64,000 nucleotides of DNA from Viscum album (lineage: Eukaryota > Streptophyta > Magnoliopsida > Santalales > Viscaceae). The stretch is taken from positions 311,880,206-311,944,205 of the forward strand of contig OY728119.1 of assembly GCA_963277665.1 (NCBI GenBank). Direction: 5' to 3'. The notes beneath the pieces were generated by a model that was not told where the DNA came from, did not search any database, and saw nothing but the letters and a program-made list of their open reading frames with translations. Position 1 is the stretch's first letter; every line of letters starts with the position of its first letter. The translations under genes were made by a program, and so were the position numbers. Shown piece after piece: positions 22,701-34,549 of the stretch.

Positions 22701-24300
22701 TCTCCTATATGGAGGAATGAATAGGAGGGTTAGGCTCAGAATGGGAAGATGGTGGTATCTCAGATGGAGGAACAGTGGTGAGAGTTGGTGTGGTACTGGA
22801 ATCAGTAGCAAATGGGTGGGTATCATGGGTGGTAGTTGATGGTGTAACATGATAAATTTCCTCCTGATATAGAGTGGGTGGGTCTATAGAATGATTATTT
22901 GGGGCCTTATCATCATCCTTGACATGATTGGGAGTCCATGTGCAGTGCCTCCTAATCTTCCATAAAATCCCCATCTTTTGGAGCATCAGGAGATAAATCG
23001 ACTGCATCATCCTAAGAGATTATAGGGGATGATAGGTATAGAAAATTACTAGATTATATGCAATATGATAGATGAATCTGATCCCCATTAAGGTACCACA
23101 ATATCTCCTCTCCTAGGCCTCATAGTAAAGTGTGAACTATTGGGCCATGTTGACAGCAGATCTGCCCATAGAAGAGGATAAAATGATCACCCCTATCTGA
23201 ATGATAGAACCATTAGTATCTCTTCTAGATATTCAATCATGGGTGTGATACTGATAAACTATCTTAAAGGTACCACAACTTAACTAGGTGATCTTTTTTA
23301 TATGTGGGTCATGAATGCTTTGGGGATCACAAGCGATCAATGCCTAACTCTGTGGAGTGTCTTCCTTGTTTGTATCAATAAAAAAGCCATAATAAAATGG
23401 ATAATAAATTAAATCAAAGGTATAAATACCTATCCTAATTCCAAAATCTCCCAACATAAGATACCATGGTTTTCCACCCAAACTAAAGGTTACATGAGTG
23501 ATGTTAAGCTTCAACATAGCGAGGAACTCTAGAAATATCTCCTGATATATATCAACACGTACCTCAATGATGTTCGAAAGTTTCATCTATATAATGAACT
23601 CTAGGACCTTCTAATACATGATGATATTCTCAAGAATTTAAAAATCAAGTCTCTTATTATTCCTAATGGTCTAGGCTTGGATTTAGACCAAGCGAACCTG
23701 ATGTTATGACTTAGGAAACTGAAGGAAAGGATGGAGCTATAGCTATAGGGAAACACCCTAAGAGTGTTGGGAAGAGGAATGTAAATGGATAGAGGTTGTG
23801 GGAGTTGTGAAACTCAATTAAAATCATAAAAAATAAGGATATTAAGGGGGAGGTTTGGGATCATGTTCTAGATGCTTGAGTGGAGGAGGATTGGCATGCT
23901 AGGTCGCACGCTAAGAAGAAGAAATGTTGATGGTATTGGTCGAGGACATGAGATAGATGTGGAAATGAGGCGATTAGGGAACTAAGATAGGGGATATGGA
24001 AGGTGGAATAACGATAAGAGGAAGAGGAATAGGGTAATGTTGTGATGGTCGGGCACATGGGATAAGGGGGAGGCCGATAGATGGGTGGGGGTTTAGTTTA
24101 TCACCTATGAACCCTAAGTTCACAGCTTTTTAAAGGTGGCCCATGATTTTTACATCATGTATCACATTAAAGACATGTAAAACATAGTAAATTATTTTTA
24201 TATACCCTACTAAATTAAAATCATTGATGGTTTACACAACATGTGTTAGGCCTTTTCCATAAATTTTTGTCCAAGATCTTCCTCAGCATACTGCCAACAT
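19738..24300 (-). pseudogene. Athila region downstream of integrase (env-like ORF, decayed)
   Basis: Athila elements carry an extra coding region between integrase and the 3' LTR whose product has been compared with envelope proteins. Remnants here, on the minus strand: 24,058-23,861 (Ser/His-rich), 23,586-23,344 with LGGKPWYLMLGDFGIRIGIY, which resembles a segment repeatedly found after integrase in Athila, and 23,010-22,705, a Pro/Ser/Thr-rich stretch (TPSTTTHDTHPF, then TTVPPSEIPPSSH). The plus strand of the last is a GT-rich low-complexity run. Between 19,738 and 22,500 I see only AT-rich sequence with short frames. No intact signal peptide or membrane segment could be followed. Confidence 0.5.
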
Positions 24301-24749
24301 TACCAAACCATCCTAAACTTTAAAAGACCTACTCTAACCTATGGATCCTAGTCAAGATTTTATCCCAATAATTTCTTTGTTTAATATTGATAACTATACT
24401 GGCTTTTAGTCAAATTAATTTTAAATAAATAACACAACCTTTGTGAAATGGTTGTTGATATATTTGTAATCACTGACCACTGAATTTAAAGGGTGGTACT
24501 TCACCTCATTGAATTTTGATCTTCCCATATGGGAAAACTTTGAAAACTTCAAAAGTACCATACCATCAAGATTTCAGTTTCCCCAATAATATATTTAGAT
24601 GATAATTAAATATTGTAACTTTTTTCCCTTTTGTGAAGACCCATTGTGTGATGCATTGGTCTTTCCATTTCTTTGTTTTTTTTCTTTACAAATGTGGGTA
24701 TTTTTGTAAGTGTCCCATTAGATATATTTTAGATCATTAATTTTTAGAA

Positions 24750-25430
24750 TTCTTTATTTTATATCCTTTTTAGCATCCAATTTTAGATTTTTTATTTCCC
24801 AATAAGATATATGCTCTAATTTTACTTCCAAGTGACAGGGCTTCCCATAAAAAAGATTAAACAAGGTAGTGTCAATGGGTGTTTTATACACTGTAAAATA
24901 TTCCCAAAGTGATTCATCTAATTTGAGGATCCAGTCCTTCCTACTTATATTAACTATCTTTTCCAAGATTTATTTAATCTCATGATTGTATAATTCAACT
25001 TTCCCTTTTGTCTGTGTGTGGTTTGGAGTACCAGTGTGTTATTGAATTCCATATTTTTCAAGAAGGACTTTAATGGGAAGTATTTTTAAAGTGAAATTTT
25101 CAATAACTAATGAGTAATTAGGAAAATAAAAATATAGAGAAAAAATTTTTCCTTAAAAAATTCATGACCACCCTAGTTGTGTCATGGGTAGTGTTTCCAG
25201 CTACTACCCACTTTGAAACATAGTTCACACCGACTAGGATGTAATAATTCCCATGATATTTGGGTAATGGTACCATAAAATAAATTTCAAACACATTAAA
25301 GATTTATAATTCTAGGATGATATTTTGGGTAATCTCATTACATTTTCCAATGGTGCTTATCCATTTTCATCGATCACAGCTTTTCACAAAACTCCTCGCA
25401 TCCTGATGGAGTGTGGGATAGAATAGTCCA
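24750..25430 (-). pseudogene. Athila integrase fragment
   Basis: Minus-strand pieces in two frames: YILVGVNYVSKWVVA and NTTHDTTRVVMNFL around 25,245-25,150 (core domain), and 24,966-24,754 reading [20 protein letters not shown] then [20 protein letters not shown] and [15 protein letters not shown]. The last block is diagnostic for Athila integrase. Frameshifts and stops lie between the pieces, and the first catalytic motif region appears mutated. Confidence 0.75.
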
Positions 25431-25869
25431 CTTTGTAGGATCTTATTCATGTTTTGTTTAATCCCATAATTTCTTATAATTGATTAAGTGTGGTACATTT
25501 TTAGCATGCTTTGAATTTCATCCTTTGGGATGTAGCGTCGTATCAATCCAAAGGCACAACACTTAAATAATAACGTCTTATCCTAGTAATAGCATGAATC
25601 ATCGATAAAAAAATTATTCCTCTATTGATAAAAGAAGTGTTCATAAAGAGATCTCATGGAAATATAGTTCAAAATATTATAGAACCATGGAAATTCTTTC
25701 ATATCTATATTGAAAAGTGTTTCATCTGGAAAATAATCCTCAATACTCAAATCTTCTTCATCCCCAATAATCATTAGTGGAAGTCTATATAAGTGGTTAG
25801 AAATGACATTTTTAGTCACTTTTTTATCTTTTATGACTATGTAAAATTATTGTACTAACAGGATCCACC

Positions 25870-27100
25870 ATATTATCCATGTTTTGGCATCCTTTTTTTC
25901 AATAGTTATTTAATTTTTTCATTAGATGTATACACCACAAATTTATAAATCATGAGGTATGATCGAAATTTTTCAAAAGTAAAGACCACTTCCAGCAGCT
26001 CCTTCACTTTGGTCTTATAATTGACATAATCTTCATTTAGAATATAGATTTCATAAAAATGGTTTGGAAGATGTGTCCAACTCACTATCCTAAAACATCA
26101 CCCATAGATAAATCGCTATCATCACACATCAATTCAAAGTCCTTATACTAGTGGGGTGATACTACCTTAGGAGTGGTCACAAAGCTATTATTTAGAGTAT
26201 TGAATACCCACTGAAACTCTTAACTGACATATAATGTAATTTACTTATAAAAAAGGTGTGTTAGTGGTTGGTCTATTCTAGAAAAATCTTGGATGAAGTA
26301 GCAAAAAATCCTACATGGCATGATTTGATATTTTATGTCTAAGTAATATTCCTCCTTGAAGCATGAAATTAAATTTTTTCTAGTTTAGAACTAGGAACTT
26401 CTCTTCACAACACTGTTAATCTAATTCTAAGTTTCTTAGGTAAACCTCAAAGGATCATCCGTATACAGAGAAATCATCTATGAAAATGTCTACAAACTCT
26501 TCTTCCGTATCATGGAAAATGTGTTCCATACACCATTGGAATTTTTTTGTTGAATTACACATTCCAAATGACATATTTTTATGGGATAAGGTTCCAAAAG
26601 TACATGTGAATGTGTTCTTTGAGTAATCATCTGGGTTAAAAAAATTGATTGTATCCAGATTACCCATCTAAGAAATAATAGAATTCATTTCCAGCTAATC
26701 TCTCCAATATCTGATCCAAAAATGTAAGTAGTAAATGGTTCTAGTTTTGGTGTTGATATTTCTATATTCAACACATACATTCCATCCAATAATGGTTCCA
26801 GTTGATATTTAATCATCTTCATTGTTTTTTATAACAATAAATCTGCCTTTATTTGGGATGAATTACAGTGGTCTCACCCACTCGCTATCATAGATGGAAA
26901 ATATGATACCTGCATCTAGAAGTTTCATAACATTATTTTTAATGAATTATTTTATTGAAGGTATGATTCAACTTTAAGGATGATTTTTTGGTTTGGAACC
27001 TTCTTATAATATAATTTTATGGTTGTAAATCATGGGGTTGATACCCTTGATGTTAGTAACACCCTAAGAAATTGATTTTTTATTCCTTTATAGGACTTCA
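25870..27100 (-). pseudogene. Athila reverse transcriptase and RNase H fragments
   Basis: RT text is clearest at 26,667-26,455 (FTCTFGTLSHKNMSFGMCNS and the catalytic FIDDFSVYG at 26,484-26,455). Weaker N-terminal pieces lie up to about 27,000 (SEWVRPL, IPNKGRFIVIKN). RNase H remnants at about 26,060-25,880 read YVNYKTKVKELLEVVFTFEK and FRSYLMIYKFVVYTS, matching the Glu-containing helix and the next strand of the retroelement RNase H. Multiple frameshifts and stops separate them. Confidence 0.75.
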
Positions 27101-27419
27101 ATTAGTTTTTATTATTTTACTTGATTCAGATCTCAACTGATGACAACTAGAAATGCAGCTTTATTTTCTAAGAATGATTATTTTAATGTGCTTCGTAGAG
27201 GCTTTAATTCTAACATTGGTAGCTTGATGACTGAGTGTATGAATAGTGGAATGGTATCCCTCATAATAGGTTCACTTTATTTCACTTCCTCCTAATCACT
27301 GCACTCATATTCATCTAGATACAAGGTCTATATTTCATCCTAAATGGTCATGAAATCATCATTTTCATTAGTCATAAAGATGGGTTGACAATCAAAAAAT
27401 CCCCACCTTGTTTGGAGGC

Positions 27420-27800
27420 CTTCACTAAGTCAAACACTACTTGTTCATCACTAACTCTAAAAATCTTCCATCCTTGATTCACATTAATAAACACCTTAAC
27501 AATGGATAGAAATTATATCCCTATAATAATGGGTAACATATCCTTCTTTATCCATATTCAAGATAAGGAAATCGATAAGAAAAATGAATTTTACAACCTT
27601 GATTAAAACATCCTCAAGGATTCCTTGAGGATACTTGATTGATCAGTCTTCTAGTTAAAGTGAAACTCTCATTGGTTTCAAATCTTCAAGCCCTAAATTT
27701 TGGATGACACTCATAGTAATGAGATTAATACTTACATTGAGGTTGAAAAAGGATTTTCTAAAATTGCATGTCCCTATAGTGAAATGAATAAATAATCTTC
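27420..27800 (-). pseudogene. Athila aspartic protease fragment
   Basis: Minus strand pieces read LGLEDLKPMRVSL (about 27,705-27,665), then QGILEDVLIKVVKFIFLIDF (about 27,625-27,570) and VFINVNQGWKIFRVSDEQVV (about 27,500-27,440). They match the Athila protease in order: substrate loop, Ile/Val-rich strand and the later GRPFL-side region. The active-site Asp segment is not readable. Stops are present. Confidence 0.65.
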
Positions 27801-27999
27801 TAGGGTCTCACATATTTGGTGGGATATTTCATTGAATGAAATTCAGATTATTTTTCATTCAAGGATATGACTCCTAGGTCTTTCATTTTTATTTTATTTG
27901 AAATTAAATCCTTTAATAATTTCATGTAAGTATTAATTTGATTAATGGATTCTTTAAAGGGGATATTAATGTGTAGTTTCTTAAATATATTTGAAAACA

Positions 28000-29960
28000 T
28001 TTTTTACTATCCCTCTACCTTACCTTATCCCGTTCTCTATGAAAATGGAATATGGGTTTTGTATGGTGGTGGTGTCATGTAAACATATTCTTTTTTAGAC
28101 TGCTTTTATATGAGAGATTTTTCAATTTTCTCAAATTCCAAAAAAAAATTAACTAACTTTGTGTGGGATATAATCACTATTTTTTATGATGATTTCCACA
28201 TGTATTTAAATTATCTATATATTATTTTCCTCACCTATGTATGGATGCTAAAAATTCATCTCTTTTATACTCTTAACTACCACAGAATTATACTACTCTC
28301 TCATATGTGCCTTGGTATTACCAGGAAACGTAACTGGTAATCAGTTCGATAGAGTCTTGGTAATCTTTCCCACTTGGTTCTCATGGTTTCAAAGGGAAAC
28401 CCTTTGATTCTGTATCTCATTTTCATGGGTAGTCATTATTTTATTCACCTTTTGAACAAATATAGTGAGAAGGTTATCAAGATTTGATTTTTGAGGTGGG
28501 GTTTTTTGTGGCTACATTGATGGAGCTTGATGGGACTATTATTTGGTTAAAAAATTAAAGGATTTAGAGGTAAATTATTATTGAGTAAATGGTTGTTGAG
28601 GCCTAGTAGATGGATTCTACAGTGGGTACCTAGGTGGTCCCTAATTTTATGTTGGTTCTTGAACACTTATATTTTGATAGTAACCTTGATTAGTTTATTG
28701 TGGTTGTTGATCCAGTATTTATTGATAATACAATTGCTGGTGTTATTGGGGTTGTCAAAACTGTTGGTTTTATTGATTTTAATTTATATAATTACAACAC
28801 TAACATTGAGTTTCTTCCATACCTTCTCTAGAGTACTGGTATGGGTGAAATCCTCTACACATTTCATAGGCTTTAATTTCAATAACATGGGCTAGAGGTG
28901 GCGGTGGTGGAGAAGGTACTTGAAATGTTTCTAGATTATTTGTGAGGGATTCAACTTGGGATGCAAGGCATGAATTATCTTCTATTTAGTGAATTATTCA
29001 TTAGGTTAGTCCGTCATCACTCTTCCAAAGATAGGAATTGTAGGAGGTTTCATCTAAAATTTCTATTTCAACTTCTATAATTTTGAGCATAAGTCTTTCA
29101 TCAGCGGTGATGGCCACTATAGTACGTGAAACTTGTTATAGTCCTTGGTAAAATGTTTGAAGTTGTAGCCACACATCAAGTCCATGATGAGGGAACTTCT
29201 AGGTTAGTTATTTGAAGTGATCCTAAGCTTCCCAAGTTCAGTCTCCATCTTCTTAGGTGAAGTTATGGATATTGTTTCTAAGTTTCTAGGTTTATATAGG
29301 TGGGAAATATTTTTATAAAAATTTCTTATCTAAATAATACCATGTTGTGATGGACTTAGGAGATTATATTTTGATCCAATTTTTGGCTCTATCATGCAAG
29401 TATAAGGGGGAAACTCGAATTCTAGTTACATCATATGTTACACCTTTACTCATAAAGGTGTCACAGACTTCCAATAAACACTAAATATGTTCATCTAGAT
29501 ATTCTCTCTGAATTCAACTAAATTATCCTTTATCTGAGTCATGTAGATGAGACCAATTTTTATTTTTAAATTATGTTCCTGGATAGGAGGAAGAACAATG
29601 TGGGGTGAAGAACCACTAATAGATGGAAATTCATAGTCTATAATGGATCACTCTTATATAATTGGCCATTATCCCTACTATTAAAATGGTGCATATTGAA
29701 TATTTTAAGGATTAGGTTATTTAAGGTTGTTATGATCATCCATAATGGAGTGATAGCATGTAGAAAGTTATCTCTTCATCTCAATATCAAAAGAAATAAG
29801 TTCTTGAGAGTTAAGTCTCCTCGGAGGATTCATAGGGACCGGGTGCATAAACTAGATAAAAAATAAAACACGGGTGATATTCTATGTGATAAAATTGAAA
29901 AAATAAAGAAGAAAGAGGAAAAAGGGTGTTAGGTAATCCTAGGTTCTCACTGAAGGTCAC
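28000..29960 (-). pseudogene. Athila gag region, heavily decayed
   Basis: The only strong match is at about 29,215-29,100 on minus: KFPHHGLDVWLQLQTFYQGL, equivalent to the gag segment of Athila elements with the pattern PHHG..W....FY.GL. A Gln/Tyr-rich, low-complexity part lies at about 28,890-28,580. Plus-strand open stretches at 28,110-28,340 and 28,581-28,895 are antisense shadows of AT-rich decayed sequence. Confidence 0.55.
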
Positions 29961-29978
29961 TATGCCAAAGAAACAGTG

Positions 29979-29997
29979 GTCCCCAGCAACGATGAAA
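29979..29997 (-). other. PBS of the Athila element (degenerate)
   Basis: Plus strand GTCCCCAGCAACGATGAAA corresponds to the complement of the tRNA-Asp type PBS (TGGCGCCGTTGCCGGGGAC) with several changes. It is adjacent to the LTR boundary at 30,002. Confidence 0.6.
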
Positions 29998-30001
29998 AAA
30001 T

Positions 30002-31549
30002 TTAGCCAGCCTATGCAGTTTCATGGATTCTACATGGGCATTGGTCATATTATAAATTTATAAATCCCAAACTACACTATCTACAAAGGTGTGTCATAGT
30101 GGAAGTACAAGATCAAATCCATAGGGACAAATTTTCAAAGATGGTGATTAAGTGGTTAGAACCTTATGGTTAGATTCCTCATGTGACTCTCATAGGTTTG
30201 GTTTTTTAAGAAAATTGGTTTGGTTTTACTTAAAAAGAAATATAATGGATTGGGATAAATTTCATGGATTAAGAAAAAGGTATTTCTAAATCTAGATTAG
30301 GATGGTCTGATGGCTTAGGCTGCGATGCATGGCTTAGGTCACCAATTGGTTCTGGTCAAACCAATTGGATCTACCTAATATGGAAACTACTCTTTGGTCT
30401 AAAGTTAGTCAGAAACCTAGCCACAATAAGCTTAGCTTCAAGGATATAAAGCATCAAAGACTATTTTTCCTAGTCTTATCAACTCCAATTAGGTCATGAT
30501 CCACCTATTTCAATTCCTCAGATCAGGTTTATGCAAAATAATGTGATTAACATGAGTTATTAACCTAATACATAGCCAAGGGGTTACTTAATTTTTGATT
30601 TACTTCATTAGATTTAAACTACCCATACTCTCAAACCCTAACCCTAGAGGATTATAAATGCAAGATAACGATGGTATTGCATGAAATAGGAAGAAGAATA
30701 ATGCTTATCATACTCATAAAGTATTTCGAGATTGAATTAATTCATAATTACAATAATTTAAACAATCAACACACTTACTTAGAATAAAAGTATAGGAGAA
30801 CACATAGAAATTGATGTTTAAAGTGGTAATCAGAATTGAAAGAGCAATCGAAAAAAGTTTGGTAATCGGAATTGAAACAGAAATAGAAACAAGGTTTGAG
30901 AAATCCCCTCAATGCTTTGGAAGGAAGTAAAATAGGAAAGGATGAATAAAACTAGATATAAAATGGAATAAAAAAAGTCTAGAAAGTACAGATAAGAGAA
31001 TGTAAAAGAAAATAGAGATATTCAGTCATCTATCTCAAGTGTCAAGGTGTTATTATATATATAAGCTTGGTTATATCATGATGTGTAAAGGTTTCACATC
31101 ATGATATTTATTTAAATTAATTCTTCTTCAAAACATTCATGATTGGTAATGGAAATTCACATTATGTAATCATATATTCAAATATCTTTGCAAATATTTT
31201 ATCCCCCAAATTTCATGGATTTTATCTTTTGGAAGGCATAGAAATAGAATCTTTCACATCATATAATGCATTCATGTCATGTATTTCTTTGGTCTAGCGG
31301 ATTCCTAACTTTTTCTGGTTTCACATGTTGGCATTTGGTCTATAGGGTTCATTTTTAAAAGAATACACATCATGAATATATTTTACAATATTTAATGCCT
31401 AAAATTTATAAAATTATAGCAGCACCTCATTTGAAAATTGAATTCCTATTTCCTATAAAAATTAATAAAAACCCAATTAAATATTTAATAAATCATGAAT
31501 AAAGACCAAGTAATTTTATCCAATATATATATATGAATTTATATTATCA
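30002..31549 (-). repeat. 5' LTR of the Athila element
   Basis: Partner of 18,230-19,737; 1,548 bp. The plus-strand end ...ATATTATCA at 31,549 is followed directly by Tekay-A integrase sequence. Gene-free. Confidence 0.75.
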
Positions 31550-31554
31550 ATATG

Positions 31555-34000
31555 TCTTGGTGAGTTGGTAAAGAGAGAATTATTCATTTATAGTAATGAA
31601 ATGCTCTGACTTTGTAGTGTGATTTACTATCATCCAAAGAGTATTATTTCCTTTAGATATCTTGAGGAGTACTATGATGAAATCCATGATTATGTTTTCT
31701 CATTTACATACTGGTATGGGAAATTTCTGTATCATACACTTTGAATTATTCCATTTATCCTTGACTTGTTTTCATACCAAGCATTGAGATACAAATTCTA
31801 AAATCTTGCTCTTTATGTTATCCTACCCAAAGTTTTTCTTCAGATATTTATACATCTTAGTGATTACTGGATGAATAGATAATAAAGATCTATGTGTATC
31901 ATCCTAAAGTTCCCACTTCATCTCTAGTTTTAATGGTACTCATATCTAGGTTACAAACCTTATAAATCCATATTTATCAAATTTGAACTCAGAAATACTT
32001 GAAACCTTTCTATATAGATCTTTATTGTCTTTTTAGGACTCCTTGATCTTCTCAAGAATGGATGTTTGAGTAGTTATTTAAGAAACATAGGATAAATATC
32101 CTTTCATTATTCTCAGGTCAATCCTTTTTATTTTCTAATAATATTGGATCCCTATCAATCCTCGTCATGGATAGGGTTACATGATCCTTTCTACTCATAT
32201 ATCTTCCACTTTACTAACCTTCATATGATTGTAATGGATTAAATAATCATAATCCTTGATTAGGTCTAAACACCTTCATTGGTTCATATTGAGCTCCTTT
32301 TGTGTGAATATATACTTGAGGCTTTTATGATCCATATATATTTCACTCTTCTCCCCATAAAGATAATGTCGCTAAATATTTAATGTGAAGATTACAGTAG
32401 TCAATTATAAATAATGTGTTGGGTATTTCTACTCATGTATATTTAATTAGTAGGAGGCATAGTCTATCACTTTTTCATATTTCATGAGTACCCAACCTAA
32501 AACCATTTTAGAAACATAATTTTAGATCAAAAATCCTTCCCCACTAGTGGGTAATTTGAGCATAAGTGAAATGATTATCTCTTCTTTAACTCTTTAAATC
32601 TATCCTCATATTCATCATTTTGTACAAACTTCACTCCCTTCTAAATTATCTTGGTTAGTGGTTTTGAAAATCAATAAAATTTTCTCACAAATTGACTTTA
32701 GTACCCAGCTAATCTAAGGAAACTATGGATCTCTATCATAGATGTTGGTTTAGGCCATCCTTTAATTTCCTCCATCTATAAAGGATCCATAGATATATCT
32801 TTTCTGGTTATAAAGTTCCACAAGAATGTTATTTTATCCATATAAAACTCATATTTTTCGTACCTTGTATATAACTATTCATTTTGAAAGGTATTCATCA
32901 CAGCATCAAAATTCTCCTCATGTTCCTCCTTGATTTTTTGGAGTGGATAAGAATATCATCTATAATGACTACTACAAATTTTTTGAGGTAATACCTAAAG
33001 ACTCTATTCATTAATTCCATGAATATGGTTTTAGAATTAGTGAGTCTAATGGAATCACTATAAACTCATAGTGAACATACCTTATATGGAAATTATTCTT
33101 GGTGGTATCCTTTTTATTCACCTTTTATTGATAATATTCTGACCAAATATCCATCTTAGAGAAGTATTGGGCTCCATGTAGTTAATAAAAAAATTCATCA
33201 ATCTATGGTATAGGATATTTTTTCTTTATCGTGATCTTTTTGAGCTCAGAATAATCAATATAGAAATCATCGATCCATCCTTCTTCTTGATGAAAAGAAT
33301 TTTCACACCCCATTGTGAAGCACTTAGGCATATAAATCATTTATCCAAGTTTCCTTATGGTTTCTTCTTCAGATCTTTAAGTTAAAGAGTGGCTATTCTA
33401 TATGGGGTCTTGGATATTGGAAAAGATCTGAGTATAAGTTCTATTAATTAATTAACCTATCAGTTATGAGTAAGATTAAGAAACTCTTCAAGGAACACAT
33501 TAGAATATTCACTTAAAATAGGAATTTCATAAAGGATGATCTTTTCCGTAGTCTCAATCATTTGAGCTTGGTACACTTTATCATAAGGTAATAATATTCA
33601 TACTTGATATGATGATTCCAAAAAATATTCATCCACCTCAATGAACTTGTATAGAATCAGAGGGAGATTTGTGATACAAAGCATGATTTCCTTCTCATGG
33701 AAATTTATGTTATCTCTATATAAGGAAATCCAGTACATACCCAAAATAGCATTAAATTCTGCTAAAGGTAGTATCATAAGGTTTGATGGTAAATTCAAAC
33801 CACAAATATAGATAGGGAGAAGTTATATACTTGGGATGAAATTATTTACCCATTTTCCATTTTCATTGATATCTCAAGCTCTGTGTTTTGAGGTGGTGTT
33901 TGAATTATTATACTAAACTTTAATTATATGAAATAATTCATAGAACCATGGTCACATAGGACATTTGAAGTTCTAGAATAGATGATAAGCTTACCTTTCA
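31555..34000 (-). pseudogene. Tekay-A protease, reverse transcriptase, RNase H and integrase N-terminal part
   Basis: Read downward from 34,000. The protease C-terminal part is in 33,798-33,598 (LPLAEFNAILGMYWISLYRD). RT has the catalytic segment [13 protein letters not shown] with the Asp pair at 32,955-32,960. RNase H has [18 protein letters not shown] at about 32,345-32,290. The integrase zinc-binding and core start lies at about 31,860-31,560 (KMYKYLKKNFG, ILEFVSQCLV, then TLWMIVNHTTKSEHFITINE). The order is that of a chromovirus. Several frameshifts and stops are present. Integrase stops at the Athila junction and resumes at 18,229. Confidence 0.75.
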
Positions 34001-34549
34001 CTATTTTATTCTAGTTCTAATAATTTTCTTCTTCTAAAATAGACTTAAGGATAAGAATTTTCAAAATTTTAAACATATAAAAGGGACACTATAAATATTT
34101 AAGGGATAACTCATAAATAACATAAATTGCTTAACCTGTGAATTTTTATGTTTCAATCTAAGTTATCCATGTTCTATTTCCTAACATAAAATTTTATGTT
34201 CATGTTTTAGCTTCATGATGATTCATAAGGATATTATTAATGTATCAAATCATATCCATAGAGAGTGTAAAATCAAGTTTGTAGCAAGTATTCTTTATTA
34301 TGAACTAGTTTATAATTAAGTTAATACCTAATTCACCATTTTTAGGGGTATTACCACTATGTACTACTTTTCCAGATGCACATCCACTTGTTGTATCCAG
34401 AAATGGATTTTGTTTCTTGAAAACTACTTAATCTATACTTTAAAAAAATTAGGGATTTTTTTATATGGTTTAGTCTTATCCCTATGTATTTCACAAAGTT
34501 TTTATAATCATAATTCCTAAAAATAACTATACCTTGGTCTGATGCCAAC
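34001..34549 (-). other. Tekay-A leader with PBS; most of gag missing
   Basis: Only about 0.5 kb separates the protease remnant from the 5' LTR, too little for the roughly 1.2 kb gag of this family, so gag is largely deleted. The PBS is at 34,536-34,547 (minus TGGCATCAGACC, a variant of the initiator-Met type TGGTATCAGAGC). The open stretch 34,548-34,357 shows no recognisable domain. Confidence 0.55.

Larger units (their letters stand above)
18230..31549 (-). mobile_element. Athila-lineage Ty3-gypsy element nested in Tekay-A integrase
   Basis: LTRs at 18,230-19,737 and 30,002-31,549 in minus orientation enclose gag (about 29,900-28,000), protease (27,800-27,420), RT/RNase H (27,100-25,870), integrase (25,430-24,750) and a long region after integrase that is typical of Athila (env-like). 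The PBS resembles the tRNA-Asp type used by Athila. Flanks rejoin Tekay-A integrase between a Thr-Tyr codon pair (31,552) and an Ile-Trp pair (18,226). The TSD is AT-only and imperfect (TATAT against ATATG), so it is only suggestive. All coding parts are broken. Confidence 0.8.

Noticed and set aside
28581..28895. 104-codon hydrophobic plus-strand frame that resembles a membrane protein
   Set aside because: Leu/Ile-rich because it is antisense to AT-rich Athila gag-leader sequence; no conserved family and it sits inside a decayed element.
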